Source of the DNA: Tritrichomonas musculus
Taxonomy: Eukaryota > Parabasalia > Tritrichomonadida > Tritrichomonadidae
DNA: 27,148 nt
Reading direction: 5' to 3'
NCBI GenBank assembly: GCA_039105265.1
Contig: JAPFFF010000306.1
Coordinates: forward strand, 1 to 27,148
The position numbers and the translations under genes are program-made. The notes beneath the pieces are model-generated. The model was not told where the DNA came from, did no database searches, and saw nothing but the letters and a program-made list of their open reading frames with translations. Shown piece by piece: positions 8,677 to 17,598 of the stretch; the stretch's first letter is position 1, and each line of letters opens with the position of its first letter.

Positions 8677-11600
8677 TTATAGTAATGAATGTATTTCATT
8701 CTTAGTGTTATCTGCAGCTAAGATACCATTTGATGTAAAGAATGAAGAATTAATCAATATGTAATTAACTGTTGCATTGATCATGAGATTGCTACTACTT
8801 AATGGAAATTCAATATTATTTAACCAGATCTTAGTTGGTTCACATTGATATTCAAACTTAGGTGAATTATTAACGTTGAATGATATATTGATTTTGATTT
8901 CGTTTACACTGGTAACATTATCTCTGGTTTCATTATAAGTCAAATAGAGTGTTCCATCATATGCATCAAGTTGTTTTTCGAATTGATAACGAATACTTGT
9001 ACTATTTGGTACACTAAATGTATACTTAATTAGTGTTAATTTATTCACTAACGCGTCTAACCTAGCTTTTAATGATTCATTCTCATGTTGTAGATTTGAT
9101 ATCTGACTGTTCATTGTTACGATTTTAGTAACATTATCACCTACTAACTTGGCTAAATCTTGTTGAGATTTAATATAATTATTTAATTTTGTCTTCAGTT
9201 CATCATTTTCACTTTTCAATGCATAATTGGTCAAATCAACAGGTTCAGGAATCTCACTTTTCAATGCTATTTTATCTTGCTTCAATATTTTTTCCGCTAA
9301 TATTAATTTGGTATCAAAATAGTCTGCCCCGTTATCGATATAAAAGCACAGACCATTACTATCACTTTTATAATAAGTTAAGTAATAAGTTGTTCCATCA
9401 ATATCAAAATCTATATTAACATCTCCATCTTCAGTGATAACACCATTATAATCAAACAAATAATCAAACTCTTTTACAAAGCCATCGTTATTTGAAATTG
9501 TTCCAACAAGACGAGTTCCACTATTCAATTTTATTTTGACTTCCCACGTTCCTGAACTATCTTGTACATTTTCAAATGGCACTTCAATAGATTCTTTGTA
9601 TATCAAATCATTTTTGCTTCGATATTTTGCATCCGCTTCCTCTTTTGTATACAGGTTATCCATATTAACCATATTATTTTTTAATTCATCTAATGCTTCA
9701 TTTACTTCATCAACAGTTGGGAATTCATTTAAAGTCGTAGCTAGAGCTGTATCATTCTTTTCTATCTGCTCATTTAATGTATCTATCTTCTTATGTAAAG
9801 CATTTATATCACAAGTATATGCTAAATCATTTGTAGTAAATTCCATTCTTCTTTTTGTCGTATTTTCTTTAATCTGTATTCCACCAACTCTATGTTTATT
9901 TGGGTTTGATATAACAAATGTTTTGTCATTCATTACGCAGCTAGGAAAATCTGTTGTTCCTTGGTAATTAATTGTTCCACCAGTAATATTAATAGTAACT
10001 ATATTCTCTTCATAATCTACATCATTGTATTCACTAACTTTTTGCACCAAAAATCGTGCTTTGATTATTCCATCTGTGATAACATCTTCTGCTTCCAAAT
10101 GAACCTCGCCATTGACATATTTACCAACAACATCTATTATGTCATCTCTAACCAAATCTGTTGATGACACACTCTTCTCTACAGTAGTTGCTAATGTTTT
10201 TATCATTGGTTTCATCGTATGACGGAATCGATTACACATATCTATTGTTGATGTTAATGTCATAGCAACTTTGGACGGATCATCAAGTTCATCAGTAAAG
10301 TTTATTTCATTAACAGGTACATACTCCTTATCACACCATTCTATTATTGCATTTAATTTATCTTTGTCTGTTGTTGTTGCTATTGATCTTAATAATGATC
10401 TCTGAATTGGAATAGAAATCATATCTCCAAAGAAAGGATCAGCGCCAATATCTGGCAATTCACCAGTTAGTTTACCAGCTATATCTTCTACAACATCAGC
10501 ACCTACATCAGACACTTTAGTTACAGTATTGATTAACTCTCTACCTGCACGAGCAAATGATAATGCTTTTCCAGCAACACCTATTCCTGTAGCACCTAAT
10601 ACACAACCAACAGCACCTAAAGCAATACCAACATTAGCTTTCATATCTATCTTATCCACTTCTTTCTCTAAATACTTGGTCTTAGCTTGTTGTTCTGTCA
10701 TTTGTGAACCAAGAGCATCTACCTTACTCTTTACTTCTTTAACATCATACGATACTACATCAACATTATTAGTTACAAGATTAAGATCAGATCTCATAGT
10801 AGTAATGTTATCTGCTGTAATAATCTTAGAAGAAGTGATATTGAAGTCTGTATATAATGTAGTAGCAGCATTAGGATTTGGCGATACTTCATAAAATTGT
10901 TGATTAATGATATAAGCAAAAGCATTTGTTGATGAATCCCAATTAACTTCATCTATCGGATCTGTATAGTCATGACGTAAATAGAGTACAATATCACGAT
11001 TACTATACGCTTCACCACTAGCATTAGTTGGTTTGTATTTTGGTGTCATGCTCCATACATAATTCACTCTCTCTATAGTATCTAATGCTCCTTTTAGGTC
11101 TACATACCCTCTATTGTAAACATCTCCATTACGATGTACTTCACCAACTGTAAATGATAATCTCATACCGTGTTCTTGACCAGGAAGAGTAAGATCCAGA
11201 TATAATAATTCTATATCATCTACTTTAAGTTTAGATGTTGAATAGTTTTTATAATTACATCCCATAGAAACAAGGTCATAACCATCCATTTTAGCTCCAT
11301 GAAGTACGCTACTAAATCCAATGACAAGCTCATAATCTGACCCTTTAACTATACTACCATCATGAAATTGGATCATTGTCTCATATTTACCAATTTTTGA
11401 ACATTGATTCATTAACGAATATGCTAAACCATTATTGTCTTCAGGAATTGCTCTACTATTTAATGTATCACGTTTAACAGCTACCATACAACCAGTAGCT
11501 CCGTATCCATCTTTCTCTGGATCTCGTGTTTTACATTTTGCTATGATTTTACTCTGAAATCTACCTTGCATACTATCACCAATCCAATTAGAACCATTCC

Positions 11601-12408
11601 ATGTTAAAGCCCATTTATTTCCAAAACAATATTCAGTAAATTTAAATGTAAGATTATTAGGGATTTCATACGTATCTGGTATCTTATACACCATTCTATA
11701 ACATTCACATTCATATTCTAATTCATTATCCATATACTTTACATGAGCATCATAATCAATAACAGTTGGACGATAAAAGTAATAGACATCAGATTTCTGT
11801 AATGATAAAGCGTTTTCAGCATCTATTACATTACATTTGATAACAGGAGTTTGAGATACTAAAGAGTTTTCGTTTAATAGATTATGTATAGTGATATCAC
11901 CGTTTAAATAACATGTATATGGTTCGATATTAAGATCTTTATCAAACATTATTTCAGGATCATCACGATTACGAGTAGAATAAGTATAGCAATCACGAGC
12001 CTTATTATGAGTGAGTTCAGGACAAACAAATTTTCCATTTTCAACAGATACTATAAAATCATTTAATACATTACCAAGCCAATCCATTATTAATAGATTT
12101 CGCATATGGATCTTGAATACATTAACTTTTGTTGTTGATTCCAGTAATTTACTCTTAAGTGTTGATGGTAAAGTTATCTTCATTATAATGACTGGATCTA
12201 GGATAGAATCTGTTGAAGTTGGTTCATATACATTAATATCTCCATGTTTTACATAATATTTGGGATAACCTTCTACTTCATTAAATAAATGTCCGGTTTG
12301 TACATATCCATCCAAATCACTCAGAGTTAATAATTCACTTGCTTTTCTAGTTATATCTCCTACTTTGAATTGTATGTCACCTATGAAACTAGTCGTAGTA
12401 TCATTCAT
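8677..12408 (-). CDS. B2: long fibre protein with phage-like shaft motifs (1243 aa)
   Basis: Starts MNDTTTSFIGDIQFKVGD. The N-terminal 48 residues match B1 closely and may be the particle anchor. Residues 206-555 are the core shared with B1 and the A proteins (SDVYYFYRP; YCFGNKWALTWNGSNWIG; QQFYEVSPNPNAATTLYTDF; SSKIITADNITTMRSDLN). Residues 556-590 look coiled-coil, followed by a Gly/Ala-rich hydrophobic stretch at about 593-620. The C-terminal 540 residues are absent from B1. They include coiled coils (about 870-915 and 1064-1122), YTKEEADAKYRSKND at 920-934, and DLTNYALKSEND at 1058-1069; both resemble short shaft motifs of phage tail fibres. A beta-rich head (about 1128-1243) closes the chain. 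This layout of anchor, shaft and head fits a trimeric receptor-binding fibre, by inference. It begins 29 bp after the A2 stop. Confidence 0.75.
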   Translation of the reverse strand: MNDTTTSFIGDIQFKVGDITRKASELLTLSDLDGYVQTGHLFNEVEGYPKYYVKHGDINVYEPTSTDSILDPVIIMKITLPSTLKSKLLESTTKVNVFKIHMRNLLIMDWLGNVLNDFIVSVENGKFVCPELTHNKARDCYTYSTRNRDDPEIMFDKDLNIEPYTCYLNGDITIHNLLNENSLVSQTPVIKCNVIDAENALSLQKSDVYYFYRPTVIDYDAHVKYMDNELEYECECYRMVYKIPDTYEIPNNLTFKFTEYCFGNKWALTWNGSNWIGDSMQGRFQSKIIAKCKTRDPEKDGYGATGCMVAVKRDTLNSRAIPEDNNGLAYSLMNQCSKIGKYETMIQFHDGSIVKGSDYELVIGFSSVLHGAKMDGYDLVSMGCNYKNYSTSKLKVDDIELLYLDLTLPGQEHGMRLSFTVGEVHRNGDVYNRGYVDLKGALDTIERVNYVWSMTPKYKPTNASGEAYSNRDIVLYLRHDYTDPIDEVNWDSSTNAFAYIINQQFYEVSPNPNAATTLYTDFNITSSKIITADNITTMRSDLNLVTNNVDVVSYDVKEVKSKVDALGSQMTEQQAKTKYLEKEVDKIDMKANVGIALGAVGCVLGATGIGVAGKALSFARAGRELINTVTKVSDVGADVVEDIAGKLTGELPDIGADPFFGDMISIPIQRSLLRSIATTTDKDKLNAIIEWCDKEYVPVNEINFTDELDDPSKVAMTLTSTIDMCNRFRHTMKPMIKTLATTVEKSVSSTDLVRDDIIDVVGKYVNGEVHLEAEDVITDGIIKARFLVQKVSEYNDVDYEENIVTINITGGTINYQGTTDFPSCVMNDKTFVISNPNKHRVGGIQIKENTTKRRMEFTTNDLAYTCDINALHKKIDTLNEQIEKNDTALATTLNEFPTVDEVNEALDELKNNMVNMDNLYTKEEADAKYRSKNDLIYKESIEVPFENVQDSSGTWEVKIKLNSGTRLVGTISNNDGFVKEFDYLFDYNGVITEDGDVNIDFDIDGTTYYLTYYKSDSNGLCFYIDNGADYFDTKLILAEKILKQDKIALKSEIPEPVDLTNYALKSENDELKTKLNNYIKSQQDLAKLVGDNVTKIVTMNSQISNLQHENESLKARLDALVNKLTLIKYTFSVPNSTSIRYQFEKQLDAYDGTLYLTYNETRDNVTSVNEIKINISFNVNNSPKFEYQCEPTKIWLNNIEFPLSSSNLMINATVNYILINSSFFTSNGILAADNTKNEIHSLL

Positions 12409-12437
12409 TTTGATCCAAAAAAAATTAACTACATCAT

Positions 12438-15400
12438 TTACTCTATATTAGCACATTTCTTTTCTAGTGCTGCGATTCTACTTTCTAATGATGTCTTGCT
12501 TTCTAATTCTTTTATCTTTTCACATAAAAACGCAATTGTACCTTTTAATGAATCACGATATGTCTTAGCTATATTAAGACAAACATCAAATGAAACCATC
12601 ATCTTATCAGCATTCTCCATTGTTATTTCAAGTTCAGGTTCATCATCAGTTTCATCATGATAAGCCCAATCAAGAATCTTTTCTAATACATCTTCATCTT
12701 CATTTTCATTTTCAACAGCCAAAGTTTCTGGGTTATTATTACGACGGAACCAACTTGGAATATTAAATAATCCTATTCTATTTGCTACATATGCTTCTGC
12801 TGCTACTCCTGCTATAGCTGCTGCATCACCAGGGTGATGTCTAACAAATTGCCATTGACCATGTAAGAACCTTCTAGCAACATAACCTACTGCTCCCATA
12901 ATAACCTGGGTAGTTGCACTTATAACACCATCTTGTTGGTACATTTCTATCACTCCATTCACAATATTAATTACATGTAGTCTTCTTCTATCTATTGTAG
13001 CAACTACATTTCCATTATATAATACTTGTGTTATTTCTTCACCAGTTGTTTCATCTAATGTGTCATTAAAAGCTAAAAGATTACCATGAGAATAAATATT
13101 ATCCATTAGTTCTCCTCTTTGTTCATCACTCATTTGTTCTATCATTCTTGCTGTTATTGATGGTGTTGTTCCTGGTACAGTCCAAGTATCTGTTGTTGCA
13201 ACAAGGTCATAATGTTGATATCTAACTCCATTTGCATTTACAGTAATTTGTGAATTTATTCCAACAAATCGTACTTGACCTCCACTAATATTTGCTGTTG
13301 TTGGAGCTGAATAATCAATAGTAGCAACAATTGGATCAATCATCTCTCCTCTATGATCAATAATATTTATCCAAGCTTCCATTGTTTGCTCATTCAAGTA
13401 AGGTTCTAATCCAATATCTCCATTTTGTACAAATGGTAAATTTAATCTATCTTGCATAGATAATTGTTCAATATCTCTCGCTGTGTATGTTGTTCCATCC
13501 CATTCTATTGACCAATTATTATCAGTAGCTCTATGTATTCTATCTGTCATCTCAATATCAGCTGGTCTTATTAGAGTTCTTCGTTGAAACACATTATTAT
13601 GGATAATGAGTTGGTTATTATAAAACAAATCATACACATTAAAAAACTCTCTTCCATGATATTGGATACGTAATATATCAGGATGACTAGCAACTAATGC
13701 ATTTCGTTCTGCTCTTGTCATATCTGCAATATCTTCTAAGGTATACTGGATTCCAGATATATTGATAACAGGAACTTGATTCCTAAGTGCAATCGTAGTT
13801 GAAGCTGTATTTGTCATTGTAGTTTGTGGTACAGTAATATCTGTTCGAATCTCATCTGTTTCATCTGTAAGGACTTGTGGCTGAACTTCTCTATGGGTTC
13901 TCACTAATGATTGCTCAGTAGTTGTGATAGTATTTGTTGTATTATCATTATCATTATCAGTTATTGTAATCGAGGATGAATTAATATTTAATGTTTCAGT
14001 TCCATTTGTATCTGGTCTATTCCTAAAGAAGCGTAAGACATTAGAACCAAGTGTAGCAATAGCATTTCCTAACTGAGTTAAAGCATGTGTTGTCGAAAGG
14101 ACAACCTGTGTTGCTGAAAAGGTTCCTATAGCTCCTGCAATAGGATTTTGAACAGTTGTTGTAGTTGGTAAAAATCTTTCCATAGTCATCTTATCAGCCT
14201 TCAAATCAACATTCACCAAAAACTTACCTTGAAATCCACTACCTCCATCACCTGGATATCCACCTCCACCTCCTCCTCCTCCACTTCCAGGTCCAGCAGG
14301 AAATGGTGTTGTTTGATATGTATTAATAGTTACAGAGTTATTGGACATATTTAATGTTGAAAGGGCACTTGCAATACAAACCGTTGAAGCTAAAATATTT
14401 AATATACTATTTGCAACAGCTACACCTTGTTTAATACTATCAGTATATTCATTATACATGGCTTGAATTCTCATTTGTTCAACTAGATTATCAACTGTCT
14501 GTTTCAATATAGCATAATCATAGGCTAATATATCTGTGATTCCACCAACAACATTTAAGTCTCGACGCATAGTCATGATATTATCAGCCCATATAATCTT
14601 TGATGAATAAATATTATAATCTGTCGATATGGTAGTGCATTTTCTTGGGTCTGGCTCTACTTCATAAAATTGTTGTTGAATAATTATATCGAATGGATTA
14701 ACTTTTACATCAAATTCAAAGAATTCTTTCTCTATATATATTCGAATGTTCTTATGATTAAATCCTTCAATGATTTTAATGGAATGCCTTTTTTCTCGTT
14801 GATAATTAAATGATTCTAGACATGGATTTGAACCATAAGTATGCATAACACCTGAATTAATACAATGAGTAGGATGACAATCCCATTTTAATTCAGTTAT
14901 ATTTCCATTAATATTTAGGTCAGCATAAACATATAATCCATCATCTGCATTTAATCCACTTGGTGCATCAACATACATTCTAGCTTGTTCATATTTATAT
15001 CCATCTTGTGTGAATGTCCCTGAACTACTTGAATCAAATGTTGCAGTTATTCCTTCACTTAATATGGTTCCATCTTTCTTAACTACTCTCCAATTTGTAA
15101 GATAATCTTTTAGTATATGAGCATAATTATCATCATCTGTTAAATCTTCCTTTATTGTTCCTTTTATCCATCTCCCTATTCTTTCGTTATGTTTGATTGT
15201 TAAAGCAGGCGCACCGTCATTTGTGTTCATGTATGATATCTTTTCTGTACACATGTTTTGACAATTATTTCCTGTCCAATTTTTACCATCCCATGTTAAT
15301 TCCCAGTTATGACCAAATAGATAGTCTTTGAATCTAAATACTAAATTTAGTGGTATGTCATAATCTTTATCTATATCCCATCTCATACAATAATAATTGG

Positions 15401-16545
15401 ATTCTTCATATACCTGAGATGGTCTATATAAATATAACTGGTCTGATTCCTTCAAGGTAAAATACTTGGAGTCAGTTGATGAAGTAGAGGGAACAACATC
15501 ATAGATTGCTTGATATTTGGAGACCAATGAGTTATATTGATTTCGAAATACTTCTAATATATCATCATCAATCTCAATTACAATTTTATTTCCATCAGGG
15601 TCAACAATATCAAAGCTATTTTCATCATCAGTATTAACAACGTCATTATCATCAACTTCAAGTGTACGAGCATGAGGAACAGGAGGATGTCGTGTAATCT
15701 TATTTAAAATCCATTGGGCACCTCTTCCTATTGGTTCGAAAAGGGCAGCTATTAGAATTACACATAAACAAAATGCCCCAACTCCTAAACCCCCAGCTAT
15801 TGCATATACAAGTATTACATAAACATACAGAATTAAATCAGAATAACCTCCTATATATTGCCAAAATTGAGCATCTATCCAATTTCCGCCTATCTGTATA
15901 ATATTATTAACTAAATTTGGGTAGTTCATGATAAAATCAACTATGAAGTGCCATAAGTTGCTCCAAAATAATGTAAATGAGCTATATGCTATTTTAATCA
16001 TTCGAATTCCTTCATTCTTTAATTCATCAATTTTGTTATTAAGTCTTGGTGTCAATTCTTTTATCTCATCAATGACCTGATGCAAATCTACATCCTTAAA
16101 GTCAGCATCTGCATCTTCTCCTCCAATATAAAAGATTACCCCCACTTTTTCATTATCTTTAACAGCTTCATATGCAATATCCACAATACTATCAATACCA
16201 TACCAGATAAAATAAAATAAGTTATATATAATCTTCATAAATTCTTTTGTCGCAAAAGCAATTGTTTTATAAGTTAATTTAATAGGCTGTTTAGCAAGAG
16301 ATAGGGTAGTTGAAATGATATTATACAATAAGTCTTTTATCCATCCTATTGTCTTTTTACTATATAACCAATACTTAGATACTGTTAATTTGAGTACTTC
16401 TGGTTCTATAATTTTTGGAATCGTATATTCTTCGAGTTTCTTTAATTCATCAATAGGAGGAATTACATAAACCATATCTTCTTTGTTAACTAACTCTTTT
16501 GGTGGTTCAGTTGGAGTAGGTGTAGGTGTAGGGTCTGGAGTTGGC
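12438..16545. repeat. Distal copy of a 4.1-4.2 kb segmental duplication
   Basis: This interval matches 4143-8350 in the same orientation, at an offset of about 8.2-8.3 kb. Long stretches, for example 15421-15720 against 7201-7500, are almost base-for-base the same, while the end nearest 12438 is noticeably diverged. The upper boundary falls in the Thr-Pro codon repeat (GGTGTA units on the plus strand). Confidence 0.85.
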
Positions 16546-17579
16546 TCAGGTGTTTCATCAATTTCTATTTTAACCTCATGTATTTCTGGTTCACCAGTTG
16601 TTTTATTAATTAAGCACATTGATATATTCCCACCTGTTAAGTTCAAGAGTGTTTCATAAGATATAGTTTGATCATTTAGCGCATCTATCCATTTAGTTAT
16701 ATTAGCAGCTGTTGTATTTGTTTTATTAACAAAGTCTTTCATGTTATTTATCTTTGTCTCATTGATATCATAGATAGTCTCATTAGTAGTTTCATTAGTA
16801 GTTTCATTTACATATTTAACAGGTTCTATTTCAGTAAAATTAACAGTATTATTTGTTATCCATTTAGATATATTTTCATTACTTGTACTTATATCTTGTA
16901 TTATAGCTTCCATACTTTCTGGTTTCTTGTCATCTGTTTTATAAGTTATTGCTTGAGTAGTTTTATCTATATGTTCGACAATTATTTTTAAATCAGATAG
17001 TTTAGACCAATCAATACTAGGTGCATCATCTATATTTTTAATCATTAAGTTCATTACATTTAGCATACCTAGATTATTCTGTGTAAGCGCTTCTATTAAC
17101 TTCTTGTGTGTACTAACATCAAATGATTCTGTTATTATTTCTTTATCATTTATTTCACCCGTAAAATAGTTTAATATAGCACCAGGTGCAATACCGGAAT
17201 CTACATCCTCTCTCATTTTAGTTAAAAATACTTGTAAATTTGTTGCACTATCTTGTAGTCTTTCATATAGTTTATTAAGACTAGCACAATATTGTATTTT
17301 TGGTGTTAATGTACCATCAGTATTCCAAGTATAAATACCTTTTCCTGCCATTATATTAAGTGTTCCAAATGACTCTAATCCTCCATGTTTCTCTAGATAA
17401 TCACCAACTAATTTTTCATCTATCTCTGCTTTATTATATAAACAATTAAAGTGTACCATTTCATCAGGATTAATAGTATTTTTTATACTTAGTTCATCTT
17501 CATCAATATTTATCTCAATATCATTAGATTTGAGTTTTGATGCTACTTTGCTTTTACATGAATATAGTACCAATGACAT
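12438..17579 (-). CDS. A2: giant membrane-spanning multi-domain surface protein (1713 aa)
   Basis: Largest gene in the window. Residues 1-340 are unique to this copy. About 236-325 is packed with N-x-S/T sequons, including the run NETTNETTNET, which would be glycosylated if exposed to the secretory path. A Pro/Thr linker (EPTPDPTPTPTPTEPP) spans 345-360. Hydrophobic segments occur near 449-468 and 535-553, with a long one at 581-614 (LILYVYVILVYAIAGGL...) that could be one or two membrane helices. The A/B core runs 712-1022 (SDQLYLYRP; YLFGHNWELTWDGKNWTG; QQFYEVEPDP; SSKIIWADNIMTMRRDLN). A Gly-rich linker follows at 1096-1118. Three related helical motifs occur at 1280, 1365 and 1476. The C-terminus (1681-1711) looks coiled-coil. 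No known family is recognised as a whole. Spike or membrane-anchor function is inferred. Its start lies 19 bp from the divergent penton gene. Confidence 0.75.
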   Translation of the reverse strand: MSLVLYSCKSKVASKLKSNDIEINIDEDELSIKNTINPDEMVHFNCLYNKAEIDEKLVGDYLEKHGGLESFGTLNIMAGKGIYTWNTDGTLTPKIQYCASLNKLYERLQDSATNLQVFLTKMREDVDSGIAPGAILNYFTGEINDKEIITESFDVSTHKKLIEALTQNNLGMLNVMNLMIKNIDDAPSIDWSKLSDLKIIVEHIDKTTQAITYKTDDKKPESMEAIIQDISTSNENISKWITNNTVNFTEIEPVKYVNETTNETTNETIYDINETKINNMKDFVNKTNTTAANITKWIDALNDQTISYETLLNLTGGNISMCLINKTTGEPEIHEVKIEIDETPEPTPDPTPTPTPTEPPKELVNKEDMVYVIPPIDELKKLEEYTIPKIIEPEVLKLTVSKYWLYSKKTIGWIKDLLYNIISTTLSLAKQPIKLTYKTIAFATKEFMKIIYNLFYFIWYGIDSIVDIAYEAVKDNEKVGVIFYIGGEDADADFKDVDLHQVIDEIKELTPRLNNKIDELKNEGIRMIKIAYSSFTLFWSNLWHFIVDFIMNYPNLVNNIIQIGGNWIDAQFWQYIGGYSDLILYVYVILVYAIAGGLGVGAFCLCVILIAALFEPIGRGAQWILNKITRHPPVPHARTLEVDDNDVVNTDDENSFDIVDPDGNKIVIEIDDDILEVFRNQYNSLVSKYQAIYDVVPSTSSTDSKYFTLKESDQLYLYRPSQVYEESNYYCMRWDIDKDYDIPLNLVFRFKDYLFGHNWELTWDGKNWTGNNCQNMCTEKISYMNTNDGAPALTIKHNERIGRWIKGTIKEDLTDDDNYAHILKDYLTNWRVVKKDGTILSEGITATFDSSSSGTFTQDGYKYEQARMYVDAPSGLNADDGLYVYADLNINGNITELKWDCHPTHCINSGVMHTYGSNPCLESFNYQREKRHSIKIIEGFNHKNIRIYIEKEFFEFDVKVNPFDIIIQQQFYEVEPDPRKCTTISTDYNIYSSKIIWADNIMTMRRDLNVVGGITDILAYDYAILKQTVDNLVEQMRIQAMYNEYTDSIKQGVAVANSILNILASTVCIASALSTLNMSNNSVTINTYQTTPFPAGPGSGGGGGGGGYPGDGGSGFQGKFLVNVDLKADKMTMERFLPTTTTVQNPIAGAIGTFSATQVVLSTTHALTQLGNAIATLGSNVLRFFRNRPDTNGTETLNINSSSITITDNDNDNTTNTITTTEQSLVRTHREVQPQVLTDETDEIRTDITVPQTTMTNTASTTIALRNQVPVINISGIQYTLEDIADMTRAERNALVASHPDILRIQYHGREFFNVYDLFYNNQLIIHNNVFQRRTLIRPADIEMTDRIHRATDNNWSIEWDGTTYTARDIEQLSMQDRLNLPFVQNGDIGLEPYLNEQTMEAWINIIDHRGEMIDPIVATIDYSAPTTANISGGQVRFVGINSQITVNANGVRYQHYDLVATTDTWTVPGTTPSITARMIEQMSDEQRGELMDNIYSHGNLLAFNDTLDETTGEEITQVLYNGNVVATIDRRRLHVINIVNGVIEMYQQDGVISATTQVIMGAVGYVARRFLHGQWQFVRHHPGDAAAIAGVAAEAYVANRIGLFNIPSWFRRNNNPETLAVENENEDEDVLEKILDWAYHDETDDEPELEITMENADKMMVSFDVCLNIAKTYRDSLKGTIAFLCEKIKELESKTSLESRIAALEKKCANIE

Positions 17580-17598
17580 TTTATTTTGAAATTAAATA
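17580..17598. promoter_or_regulatory. 19-bp divergent promoter gap between A2 and penton
   Basis: Only 19 AT-rich bp separate the A2 ATG (17579, minus) from the penton ATG (17599, plus). This is the switch point between leftward surface-protein genes and rightward penton/polymerase genes. Promoter function is inferred from the arrangement. Confidence 0.35.

Noticed and set aside
9189-10894. Plus-strand open frames inside the B2 gene
   Set aside because: They lie antisense to a long, clearly conserved coding frame and have hydrophobic, low-quality translations.
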